DNA of 64,000 bases. Origin: Xanthobacteraceae bacterium (GTDB taxonomy: Bacteria > Pseudomonadota > Alphaproteobacteria > Rhizobiales > Xanthobacteraceae). How positions within the stretch are numbered: position 1 is the stretch's first letter; each line of letters opens with the position of its first letter. Positions 17,163 to 25,475 of the stretch are shown in pieces. The DNA is taken from positions 1 to 64,000 of the forward strand of contig JALHLQ010000008.1 in the NCBI GenBank assembly GCA_022844485.1, in the 5' to 3' direction. The notes below the pieces were generated by a model. It had not been told where the DNA came from and searched no databases. It was given only the letters and a program-made list of their open reading frames with translations. Made by a program: the position numbers and the translations under genes.

Positions 17163-19001
17163 GTGGAACCGCCTCCTCCTATGGGTTCAGGACGGAGGCC
17201 GGACTTGCTTGACGCTATTCACGCCCGGGACGGTCAGTCGGTTGACCGTGGGTGGCGCGGGTACTTTGGCCGCAAGCGATCAGCCGGCACCATCCAGCCC
17301 CGGCAGGAGCTGCCGCCCGAAAGGCGGCCGGGTCCACCCCGAACCGATGGCGGCACGCTTTTCCTCCATTGGGCTACCGCCAGCACGTTCCTCGTCAGCC
17401 TCTTTACAGGCTTGCGAATTGCGGCAGACGCCCCGACCGCCGTCGTCTCGAAGTGGCTTTCTCCCATTCTCCCCGAAGGTGAGATCTGGACCTGGCATTT
17501 CCTGGCCGGGCTGTGCCTCTTCCTGTGCGGGTCGGCTTACCTTCTTTTCATGCGGCGAAGCGGGCTTGCGCGGCGCGTTGCGCTGAAGAAGACGCGGGTG
17601 TTCGTTCTCCCGACCGCCAGCAAGCTGAAATTCGGCGCGCTCAACGTGGTGCTTCACTGGGCGCTTTACGGACTCGTGGTTGTTCTCACCGGAACCGGCG
17701 TCGTCCTCTATCTCGGCTACGGTGGCTGGTGGGTCACAATCCATTCAACCGCAGCGTTCATCTCGATCGGCTATGTCTTTGCCCACCTCGTCTCGCACTA
17801 CGCGTATGGCGGATGGCAGCAGCTCCTGCGCGTGTTCCGTCCGGCCAGGCTCATACTCACGCGCGCGGCACAGCCGAAGCCGCTCTTGATCGGCGTTCTC
17901 GGCGGTGTTGCGCTCGCGGGCGCCATCGCGGCGGCCGATTGGAGCACGCGCGACACGCTGGTGATCGCGCGGGTGAATGCGCCGCCGAAGCTCGACGGCG
18001 TGCTCGATGACGCCGTCTGGGCGCGCGCAAGCGTCGTCCGTATCCCGACCCAGCAGGGCGTCGGGCTCGGCGGCACGGGCGAATCCATGGTGGAGGCCCG
18101 AGCGGTGCACGACGGCACGAAGGTCTACTTTGCGTTCAAGTGGGAAGACCCGACGCGCTCGATGCGCCGCGTTCCCACGATCAAGAAGGCGGATGGCTGG
18201 CACCTGCTGCACGACAATGCCGATCTTGCCGACGTGAATACGTTCTACGAGGACAAATTCGCGGTGCTGTTCGCGGACGTGCCTCATCTGGGCGGTTCCG
18301 GCTCGACCTATCTCGGTCCCGACCCCCTGCACGGCAAGCCAAAGTCGTTCCACGGTCGCGGACTGCATTACACAACCGACGGCAGCTTCATGGACTTGTG
18401 GCAGTGGAAGGCGTCGCGCGGTGGGCATCTGGGTTACGTCGACGACCAGTATTTCGGTCCGCCGCGCGATCCTACGCCGAACGAAAAGGCGAGCACGGCA
18501 CGATATCAAGCCGGCTACTGGAACGATCCCGGGCGCGCCTTCTACTCCTACAACTACAAGAGCGAGCCGCCGGGCGGCTATCGAGGACCGGTGCAACTCA
18601 ACCGGCTGCCGAAGGATTGGCGCGCCACCCTGGCAGCGCTTGGCCGCTTTGATCTCGATCCGGACTCAAACGATGACGAGAACGCGCGCTGGTGGATGAC
18701 GGAAGCCGAAACGGTGCCCTACTCCGCCGACGTCGATGCCACCATTCCGGTCGGCACCGTCTTGCCGGGCGTTCTCATCATCGGCCCTTACGAAGGCGAC
18801 CGCGCGCATATTCGTGGGGCAGCGCGCTGGAAGGCCGGGCACTGGCACCTCGAGACGAGCCGCGACCTGCGGACGGGCAGCCAGTTCGACAAGGACTTCA
18901 TCACGGGCAAGGACCTTTACATGTGGGTTTCCGTATTCGACCACACGCAGGTCCGACACACTCGCCACGCGCGCGCCGTGCGCGTCGTCGTCAAGGAATG
19001 A
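17163..19001 (+). CDS. Cytochrome b561 / ethylbenzene dehydrogenase-like haem-binding fusion
   Basis: A 612-residue membrane protein. Residues 62-235 form a four-helix cytochrome b561-like domain with His in helices (TLFLHWATAS, LNVVLHWALYG, AHLVSHYAYGG). A fifth hydrophobic segment is near 245-262. The rest (about 268-610) resembles the haem-b-binding gamma-subunit domain of ethylbenzene dehydrogenase-type DMSO-reductase enzymes, starting VIARVNAPPKLDGVLDDAVW. It may pass electrons across the membrane. The start is uncertain: GTG 17163 or ATG 17181, and the first 55 residues look disordered. A ferredoxin-type reductase follows after 59 bases. Confidence 0.72.
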   Translation: MEPPPPMGSGRRPDLLDAIHARDGQSVDRGWRGYFGRKRSAGTIQPRQELPPERRPGPPRTDGGTLFLHWATASTFLVSLFTGLRIAADAPTAVVSKWLSPILPEGEIWTWHFLAGLCLFLCGSAYLLFMRRSGLARRVALKKTRVFVLPTASKLKFGALNVVLHWALYGLVVVLTGTGVVLYLGYGGWWVTIHSTAAFISIGYVFAHLVSHYAYGGWQQLLRVFRPARLILTRAAQPKPLLIGVLGGVALAGAIAAADWSTRDTLVIARVNAPPKLDGVLDDAVWARASVVRIPTQQGVGLGGTGESMVEARAVHDGTKVYFAFKWEDPTRSMRRVPTIKKADGWHLLHDNADLADVNTFYEDKFAVLFADVPHLGGSGSTYLGPDPLHGKPKSFHGRGLHYTTDGSFMDLWQWKASRGGHLGYVDDQYFGPPRDPTPNEKASTARYQAGYWNDPGRAFYSYNYKSEPPGGYRGPVQLNRLPKDWRATLAALGRFDLDPDSNDDENARWWMTEAETVPYSADVDATIPVGTVLPGVLIIGPYEGDRAHIRGAARWKAGHWHLETSRDLRTGSQFDKDFITGKDLYMWVSVFDHTQVRHTRHARAVRVVVKE

Positions 19002-19024
19002 GCAATGACATGCCGGTGCGGGTC

Positions 19025-19068
19025 GAGGTCGGACGCCCATGAGTAGGAGGTCGGACGCCCATGAGTAG
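19025..19068 (+). repeat. Perfect 22-bp tandem duplication spanning a start codon
   Basis: The unit at 19025-19046 is repeated exactly at 19047-19068. Each copy carries an ATG. The junction creates a consensus AGGAGG (19045-19050) that neither unit contains alone, 10 bases before the second ATG. The first ATG (19039) opens only a nine-codon frame ending at 19068, overlapping the true start. Confidence 0.95.
19045..19050 (+). promoter_or_regulatory. Ribosome binding site AGGAGG created by the tandem duplication
   Basis: This perfect Shine-Dalgarno core spans the junction of two 22-bp repeats. It is 10 bases from ATG 19061, supporting that start for the ferredoxin reductase-like gene. Confidence 0.65.
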
Positions 19069-20194
19069 ATCGTGCAATCTCGTGATCAACGGCCGAAGCG
19101 TTGAGGCCGGGATCGGCGAAACCCTGGTCGATGCGGGCCTCGGCGGCTGGACGGTCATTCCGCACGATTGCTGCTCGGGCCAATGCGATACGTGCCGTGT
19201 GACCGTGGTGCGCGGGAGCGTCGATGATCAGGGCACGGCGGAGGGGCGGACCGTGCTCGCCTGTCAGGCCACCGTTGCCGGCGATGCGGAAATCGAGTTC
19301 GAAGAGATTCCCGCGATGACGAAGCGCACCGGTGTGGTGAGCGGCATCACCCACCTCTCACCCGATGTTCTGGAGGTCGTTGTCGAGTTGACAACAGGCT
19401 TCGAATATCGTCCCGGGCAGTATGCGAGCGTCAAGTTCGCAGGCTTTCCAGCGCGGGATTACAGTCCGAGCCTTCGTTTGGACGGAACGATGCGGCCCGG
19501 CGAACTTGTGTTCCATGTCGGGCGGCTTCCGGGAGGCGTGGTGTCCTCGCAAGTCGGCGCAACGATCCAGCCCGGACACCGCGTCCAAGTGCGAGGCCCC
19601 TTCGGACACGCGTTCCTGCGCGACGGTGAGGGGCCGGTCGTCCTCGTCGCCGGCGGGACTGGCTGGGCCCCAATCTGGTCGCTTGCCCATGCAGCGAGGA
19701 CGAGCCAACGGCACCGTGATCTCATCGTGCTGGCTGGCGCAAGGGATCTGCACGAACTCTACATGCGGCCGGCGCTCGACTGGCTGGTGCAGGACGGCGT
19801 GCGTGACGTGATCGGCACGTCGGAGCGCGATGTGGTCTGGCCGGTACGACGTGGCCGCCCCACCCACTACCTGCCCTCGCTCGGTCTCGAGGACACGGTG
19901 TATGTTGCCGGGCCCAGCGGACTTGTGAACGCGGTCAAGCGCAAGGCATTGGCGACTGCGACACGGTGTTACGCCGATCCTTTTCTGCCCGGGACGCAGT
20001 CGCTCTCCTTGATCGACCGGGTGATGCGGATGCTGCAGTCGCCGGCGCGTGAGGCGCGAGCGGCCGTCGGGGTGCGCTCCCCTGCCCTTTCTCCCGCGCT
20101 GCGCTCGATCCAAGCGGACCGGATCGTGAGCACGCCAAGCCCATCCGCTGCCGCTTTGACCGGACAGCGGCGGCACACGTCGGCCAGCAATTGA
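19061..20194 (+). CDS. 2Fe-2S ferredoxin / FAD-NAD(P) oxidoreductase
   Basis: A 377-residue electron-transfer reductase. The N-terminal plant-type 2Fe-2S domain has ligands Cys37, Cys42, Cys45 and Cys68 (CCSGQCDTC, then LAC). An FAD domain follows (YRPGQYASVKFAG, RDYSPSLRLDG), then an NAD domain with VAGGTGWAPIWSLAHA. The last 60 residues are Ser/Ala/Arg-rich and have no match in the family. The order resembles phenol hydroxylase P5-type reductases. It probably feeds electrons to, or takes them from, the upstream b561 fusion. The start is set by AGGAGG at 19045-19050. Confidence 0.82.
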   Translation: MSRSCNLVINGRSVEAGIGETLVDAGLGGWTVIPHDCCSGQCDTCRVTVVRGSVDDQGTAEGRTVLACQATVAGDAEIEFEEIPAMTKRTGVVSGITHLSPDVLEVVVELTTGFEYRPGQYASVKFAGFPARDYSPSLRLDGTMRPGELVFHVGRLPGGVVSSQVGATIQPGHRVQVRGPFGHAFLRDGEGPVVLVAGGTGWAPIWSLAHAARTSQRHRDLIVLAGARDLHELYMRPALDWLVQDGVRDVIGTSERDVVWPVRRGRPTHYLPSLGLEDTVYVAGPSGLVNAVKRKALATATRCYADPFLPGTQSLSLIDRVMRMLQSPAREARAAVGVRSPALSPALRSIQADRIVSTPSPSAAALTGQRRHTSASN

Positions 20195-20272
20195 GGCACG
20201 CGGTCTTCGAGCGGAATGGGTTTAGCTTTGATCGGGCCTGCTTGCCGGCAATTTGATTTGCGCGCAGCCTTT

Positions 20273-20296
20273 TCCGAAAAAGAGATCCCTTTCGGA
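20273..20296. terminator. Possible hairpin between convergent genes
   Basis: TCCGAAA and TTTCGGA form a 7-bp stem with a 10-base loop in the 110-base gap between the reductase and chemoreceptor stops. No clean U tract follows on either strand, so the role as terminator is weakly supported. Confidence 0.3.
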
Positions 20297-20304
20297 CTAA
20301 CGCA

Positions 20305-22377
20305 CTAAGCGGTCACTTCGCGCAAGAAGCTTTTCACCGTTGAATCGAGACGATGCGCTTCGTCCGCCATGTCGGTCGCCTTGGCGATGACCTTCGTCGA
20401 AGCATTGCGCGCCTCCTCGAGTGTCACCTGGAGACGATCAACACTCGAGGACACATTCATCGTCCCGTTGGCCGCTGACGCCATGCTCGTCACGATCTCT
20501 CGCGTGGTCGCGTCCTGACGGTCTATTGCGAGCGCGATGACTCTCGTCTGCTGCAGCACGAGGTCGAGCTTCTGTGTGATGTTGGCGACAGCGCCAACCG
20601 TTTCATCCGTGGCGCCTCGGCATTCCTGAACCCGGCGTATGATTGCATCATTGGCGGCGCTCACTTTGTCAGCCAGGTCCTTGATCTCCGAGCAGACCGT
20701 TTGGATCGAGCTGCCGATCCGACTCTTGCGGCCGGCTATGACCGACACTTGCAATGCCAGGGCGTTCGCCTTAGCGGCAATCTCCTGGATGGAACGAAGC
20801 ATCGACTCCGCCTCATGCATCCCTTCGGCCAGGCTTTTTGCCTTGGCGGACGTCTTTTCCGCAATGGCCGTGCTCGCGCTCAACACTTCCGCGGTCTGCC
20901 GGACCCGTGCGGCCGTTTCAGCCATGGACGCGCTCAACTGCTCTGTCGTTTCCCGGAGACTGGCCACGTTCGACACCGTATGATCGGACACGAACGCCGC
21001 CTCGGCGGCTTCCCCTTCCGCAACAATGGATGTGCGCGCCAATTCGCGCGCCGTCTCGTCCATGGTTTCAACTGAATCGCTCACGCTCAACAACACGGAG
21101 CGCATCATACGATCGAAACGTCTGATCGCGCCCTCGAGCATTTCACGTCGCTTCTTGGTTTCCTCCGCCTGAGCGACGTCCGAGCGTAGGCGGTCGCGTT
21201 CTTCGAGGGAGTGCTGCAGCATAATGACCGCACGCGCGATATCGCCGACCTCATCCTTGCGTTCGGCCCCGGTGACGTCCGACTTCCAGTCTCCGCGTGC
21301 AACCGCCCGGACGGCTTGAGTGATCTTGGCCAGGGGCCGACTGATCCGAAGCGAAACGAGGAAAGCGATAAGGGCAAACGAAGCCGTCGATACTGCGGCC
21401 CCGATTACGAGCCAAGCAGCCAGGGCGCGACCTTCGGTTTCACCGATGCGAACCATTTCGTCGCGGAGCGAGTGCAGTTCGGATTGCGGAGCAAGCGCGC
21501 ACATTCTCCATGCCTCAAACAGGGACGTGCAACGCGACCAAAATCGGTCGTCGGTCGATTTCAAGTTGCTCGAGTTTGACACTTCCACAACCGAAGGAGG
21601 ACTACCTTCGATACCCGCGAAGGAAATCGGCTGGTCGCCCGCGAGCACGACCAATCCCGCACCCTCGAGATACGAAAACTCCTCGAGCCGCTCCTCGTTC
21701 ATGCGCAAGGACCGATGCGCGACAAACGCGGCGAACACGTCACCGAAATCGTCGAAGATCGGCTCGACGAGGAGAAAACTCATAAGAGCCGGCTTGATCG
21801 CACCGATCGCGCCAGCGAGCGAATCGTCGAGTTGTACCACACGCCGAAGCACCGTCCGCCGCTTGCGATCGTTCTCGGTCAACAGCTCCCGCAGTTCGCC
21901 TGCAATCGGATGCGAGGCCAGCGCCTTGCTCGTCGCCAGAATGTCGATGAAGTTGCCGCGCGCGGGAGACGCTGCGTTCATCGCCTCGCGGTCGGCCCCC
22001 AGAACGCCGAGCTTCGCGTCGACGACAAGAATGCCATCCAAGCCGGCGGAGCGTGCGGCGGGACCGAGAAGATCACTGATGGTGATGCTGTTTCCGGTCG
22101 CAACGGCCTTTATGATGTCCGCGCGTTGCGCGATCGCATCGAGCCGCTGCGCACTGCTTGCGAAAAGCTGCTCGAGTCTCGATCGCGCCAAGCGGGCTTC
22201 GCCATCCAACTTCTGTCTGAGTTTGTCCTCCGACAGGCGCCCGAGTTCCGTCGCCTGTCGATCGAGGCCATGGTTGAGACGGACAACAGTAAGCGCGAAC
22301 ACCCCGCAAAAAGCGATCGTTGCTGCAGCGACGACGACGACGACGAGCTGCGTAGCGAGTGACGAAAGCCGCTGCAA
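20305..22377 (-). CDS. Methyl-accepting chemotaxis-like protein with degenerate signalling tip
   Basis: A 690-residue receptor. TM1 covers 8-33, a large periplasmic sensor domain 34-318, and TM2 319-341. A HAMP domain covers 342-395 (ISRPLAKITQAVRAVARGDWKSD). A long coiled-coil region (400-690) resembles a chemoreceptor signalling domain. At the expected hairpin tip (528-572) it reads IQEIAAKANALALQVSVIAG, then GSSIQTVCSEIKDLADKV. The canonical EAARAGE-x-GxGFAVVA block that binds CheA/CheW is missing. It lies 12 bases after the PstS-like gene in one operon, so that protein is its likely ligand-binding partner. Confidence 0.75.
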   Translation of the reverse strand: MQRLSSLATQLVVVVVAAATIAFCGVFALTVVRLNHGLDRQATELGRLSEDKLRQKLDGEARLARSRLEQLFASSAQRLDAIAQRADIIKAVATGNSITISDLLGPAARSAGLDGILVVDAKLGVLGADREAMNAASPARGNFIDILATSKALASHPIAGELRELLTENDRKRRTVLRRVVQLDDSLAGAIGAIKPALMSFLLVEPIFDDFGDVFAAFVAHRSLRMNEERLEEFSYLEGAGLVVLAGDQPISFAGIEGSPPSVVEVSNSSNLKSTDDRFWSRCTSLFEAWRMCALAPQSELHSLRDEMVRIGETEGRALAAWLVIGAAVSTASFALIAFLVSLRISRPLAKITQAVRAVARGDWKSDVTGAERKDEVGDIARAVIMLQHSLEERDRLRSDVAQAEETKKRREMLEGAIRRFDRMMRSVLLSVSDSVETMDETARELARTSIVAEGEAAEAAFVSDHTVSNVASLRETTEQLSASMAETAARVRQTAEVLSASTAIAEKTSAKAKSLAEGMHEAESMLRSIQEIAAKANALALQVSVIAGRKSRIGSSIQTVCSEIKDLADKVSAANDAIIRRVQECRGATDETVGAVANITQKLDLVLQQTRVIALAIDRQDATTREIVTSMASAANGTMNVSSSVDRLQVTLEEARNASTKVIAKATDMADEAHRLDSTVKSFLREVTA

Positions 22378-22389
22378 TGGGGCGCTCCT

Positions 22390-23178
22390 CTACTTCTCGA
22401 TCGGAACCGCACCGAGGCTCAACAACAATGCCTTCGCCCGGTCGCTCTTCATGTAGGCAATGAAGCTCCGAGCCTCCGGGGTCACTGTGCTCTCTTTGTA
22501 GATGAGCGACAGCAGAACCGCGCTCGGATAATCGCGGTCTCTTGGATGCTTGCCATCAATCCGGAATACGATCAGACCCTGCTCGAGCGTGCTCATATAG
22601 GGGCCGAAGCCGACAGCGCCCGGCACCGACTGAACCGTCTCGACGCCGTCCTGCGTGGTGGTTGCCGTCTTCGACCTGTCGGTGATGACAAGATCCTTCC
22701 AGCCCGGCATGGTGTTGCGCAGCACGTTGTAGGTGCTGTCGACCTCCTCGCGCCGCACGACCTTCACGCGGAGATCGGGCCCGCCCACCTCTTTCCAGTT
22801 CGTGATGGCGCCGGAATAGATGTCCGTAAGCTGCCGCGCCGTGAGTGCGCTCACACGCACGGACGGGTGCGCATAGATCGCGGCAGGCAGACGGAAGACG
22901 GGCACCGCAATGATGCCTGCTTCCTTTTCCGTATCGGATAGGCCCCGCGCGATGCGGCCAAGCACGGCCTTTTCGGAACCGACAGCGGCTATGCCACCGC
23001 TCGAGTGGATGCTCGGGGGCACGATGACTTTCGTTTTCGGATTGGTCGCCGAATAGGCCGCGCCAACCGCGCGCAACACATCGATGCCATCGCCGGTGCC
23101 GACGATGGTCAGGTCCGCTGCCATCGCCTGCGTCGAAAGGATGATCAATGCGCAAGGTATCTTGAGAGCAACGTGCAC
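22390..23178 (-). CDS. PstS-like periplasmic substrate-binding protein
   Basis: A 262-residue secreted protein with a signal peptide (about 1-20, ending TQAMAAD). It has the phosphate-binding-protein-like fold: TIVGTGDGIDVLRAVGAAY, HSSGGIAAVGSEKAVLGRIARGL, LTDIYSGAITNWKEVGG and VPGAVGFGPYM, each matching conserved PstS segments. It may bind phosphate or another oxyanion. No transporter genes are adjacent. Pairing with the downstream chemoreceptor suggests a sensing role. Confidence 0.75.
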   Translation of the reverse strand: MHVALKIPCALIILSTQAMAADLTIVGTGDGIDVLRAVGAAYSATNPKTKVIVPPSIHSSGGIAAVGSEKAVLGRIARGLSDTEKEAGIIAVPVFRLPAAIYAHPSVRVSALTARQLTDIYSGAITNWKEVGGPDLRVKVVRREEVDSTYNVLRNTMPGWKDLVITDRSKTATTTQDGVETVQSVPGAVGFGPYMSTLEQGLIVFRIDGKHPRDRDYPSAVLLSLIYKESTVTPEARSFIAYMKSDRAKALLLSLGAVPIEK

Positions 23179-23295
23179 GAGGGCCTCACCATCTTTGATT
23201 GTCGCGCGAGCGTTCTAACGCAGAGACATTAAAGGAAAGGTGAGTTAACCCGCGGCCCGGAATCGGCATGGAATCCCGCCTAACTATCGTTAATC

Positions 23296-23378
23296 GAGGC
23301 TAACGAGGTGCGTCCGTTTGCAATTTGTTGACCAGGCTTCCCGAGCCGCATGCGCTGATTTTACGGCTTGTTAGCCTC
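23296..23378. repeat. Inverted 9-bp repeats GAGGCTAAC upstream of GGDEF-EAL gene
   Basis: GAGGCTAAC at 23296-23304 recurs as its complement at 23370-23378, 65 bases apart. It lies in the intergenic region between the divergent PstS-like and GGDEF-EAL genes. It could be a pair of regulator sites or the arms of a long RNA stem. It may also be chance. Confidence 0.35.
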
Positions 23379-23466
23379 GTTCTCCGTCTGCCGTGCCAAT
23401 TAGCGGTTTGACCAGCGCAGGCATGTCTAATCGATGTGGCAATCGCATCGATGACGATGAGATAGC

Positions 23467-25455
23467 GTGGTGGCGGCGATGATTGCATGGTCTAACCGAG
23501 TGCGCCTGTGTGACGCAAAGGCGGCGTCCGCGAGATTATGCGCGTCGGCTGGAGCGATCGTTGCAGTATACGCCATTCCTTCGACGATGCCGCTGGCCTA
23601 TGCGGCGAGCTCCGGCCGGGCTGCTTCGGCGTCTGCGCCGGCGTCGGACTTTGCAACGGCTCTGGCTATCGCCGCCTTGGTGATCATGTGCCTTGCTGTC
23701 CTTGCGGCTGTGACGATCGGGTTGCATCGCCGAGCCGGCCGCGCGGCTGCCGATGTCGGTCGCCTCGAAGCTCTGGTCGACGTTCTCGATGAGGGCATCG
23801 TGGTCTGCAGCGGCATGCAGATCGTTGCGGTGAACAAGAGCCTGTGCCGCATGCTCGAGGTTTCCGTCGAACAGATGCATGACTCAATGCTCAGCACCTT
23901 CGTTCGCGACGCGGATGCGATTTATCGGTTGTTGTCGACCGATGATGTCCGCATGGAGGTTACCCTTCATTCCGCCACCGGCGCCAAGATCATCGCCGAG
24001 GTGACAGCGCGGAATTTCCATTATGGCGGGGCGCAGCATCGGCTGCTTGAAATGCGTGACGTGCATGAGCAGCACGAGACGCAGGAACGCGTTTCCTTTC
24101 TCGCCCACCACGATTCGCTCACCAAATTGCCCAATCGAGAAGTTCTTCGGTCGAGACTTGAGGACGCTCTTGCGCGAGCAAAAGCGACCGGCGAGCGATG
24201 CGCGGCCATCTGGATCGACTTGGATCGTTTCAAGGAAGCCAATGACGTGCACGGCCACGTTACCGGAGACGCGGTGCTTCGCGCGGTCACGGATAAGTTG
24301 CAGTATGAGCTTCCGGCCGGGACGCTGATTGTGCGGATCGGCGGCGACGAGTTCGTTGTCTTGTGCGAGAACATCACCGACCCGCGCGAAGCGCGCCTGA
24401 CGGGTCAACAGTTGCGCCGGCTTCTCAACCGACCCTTTACGGTCGGGAACGTGACCCTCACGGTCGGCGCGTCGGTCGGTCTGGCCGTCTTTCCGGACGA
24501 CGCGTCCAGTTCCGACGAATTGCTCAGAAACGCGGATCTCGCACTCAACCAAGCCAAGAGCGAGGGACGCGCGCGGTGCCGTCACTTCACAGAGGCACTT
24601 GGCAAAGACCGGCTGCGTCGCGCCGCATTGAGCGAACAGCTTCCGGCCGCAATCGCCAACGGCGAGATTCAGGCGTTCTTCCAGCCGCTCGTGAGCGCAA
24701 CCAGCCTTCGTGCGACGGGCTTCGAAGCGCTCGCCCGCTGGTTTCATCCGGAATTCGGGTCCGTGCCGCCCAATGAATTCATTCGCGTTGCGGAGGAAAC
24801 AAGCCAGATCGTCGCCGTCACCGACACCATCATGCGCCAGGCGCTCGCGGCTGCAAGCCATTGGCCGCCTGATACTCGCGTGTCGGTCAACGTGTCGCCG
24901 CTACAAATCAATTCGGACCTGGTTGACCAAGTGCGAGCCCTGATCCAATCGACCGGCTTCGACCCGCGACGGCTCGAACTCGAAGTGACGGAGGACGTCC
25001 TGATCAACGACTTCGAGCAGGCCGCAAGCATGTTCGCGCGCTTGCGCGGCTTGGGCGTTCAGGTCGCCATGGATGACTTCGGCTCGGGATACACCTCGCT
25101 CGGCAACCTGCGGAGGCTGAATTTCGAACGCATCAAGATCGATCGGATCTTCACGAACGATCTGCCTAACCATCGGCGCACGGCGGCGATCGTGCGTTCG
25201 ATCTTCGTCCTCGCGCGCGAGCTCGATCTCCACGTCACGGTCGAAGGCGTCGAGACTGCGGAGCAGTTCGCCTTCTTGCGGCACGAAGGCTGCAGCGAAG
25301 TGCAAGGTTTTCTGTTCAGCCCGCCAAAGCCTTTGGCGCATTGGACCGATCCGGTTTCATTCCAGTTTCCGCCCATCGTGGCGGCGGTGGAAGCACCTCT
25401 CGCGCCCGACAATCTCATCGAAATTAAACGGCATCTTTCAAAGCGGAAGTCCTGA
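23467..25455 (+). CDS. Membrane PAS-GGDEF-EAL cyclic-di-GMP enzyme
   Basis: A 662-residue protein. One or two N-terminal hydrophobic segments (about 22-47 and 63-86) anchor it. A PAS-like domain covers about 97-200. The GGDEF domain (211-370) keeps the exact GGDEF (292-296) but lacks the upstream RxxD inhibition site. The EAL domain (385-645) keeps EAL (420-422), DDFG (536-539), IKIDR and TVEGVET, so both cyclase and phosphodiesterase sites look intact. The start is GTG 23467, with GATGAG at 23456-23461; ATG 23479 is possible. Confidence 0.9.
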   Translation: MVAAMIAWSNRVRLCDAKAASARLCASAGAIVAVYAIPSTMPLAYAASSGRAASASAPASDFATALAIAALVIMCLAVLAAVTIGLHRRAGRAAADVGRLEALVDVLDEGIVVCSGMQIVAVNKSLCRMLEVSVEQMHDSMLSTFVRDADAIYRLLSTDDVRMEVTLHSATGAKIIAEVTARNFHYGGAQHRLLEMRDVHEQHETQERVSFLAHHDSLTKLPNREVLRSRLEDALARAKATGERCAAIWIDLDRFKEANDVHGHVTGDAVLRAVTDKLQYELPAGTLIVRIGGDEFVVLCENITDPREARLTGQQLRRLLNRPFTVGNVTLTVGASVGLAVFPDDASSSDELLRNADLALNQAKSEGRARCRHFTEALGKDRLRRAALSEQLPAAIANGEIQAFFQPLVSATSLRATGFEALARWFHPEFGSVPPNEFIRVAEETSQIVAVTDTIMRQALAAASHWPPDTRVSVNVSPLQINSDLVDQVRALIQSTGFDPRRLELEVTEDVLINDFEQAASMFARLRGLGVQVAMDDFGSGYTSLGNLRRLNFERIKIDRIFTNDLPNHRRTAAIVRSIFVLARELDLHVTVEGVETAEQFAFLRHEGCSEVQGFLFSPPKPLAHWTDPVSFQFPPIVAAVEAPLAPDNLIEIKRHLSKRKS

Positions 25456-25475
25456 CGGGTCTCGGACCTGTCAGG
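25451..25475. terminator. Bidirectional hairpin between convergent genes
   Basis: CCTGACGGGT and ACCTGTCAGG pair over 10 positions (one G-U) around a five-base CTCGG loop. It exactly fills the space between the GGDEF-EAL stop and the dehydrogenase stop. No U tract is evident, but its position suits a shared terminator. Confidence 0.55.
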
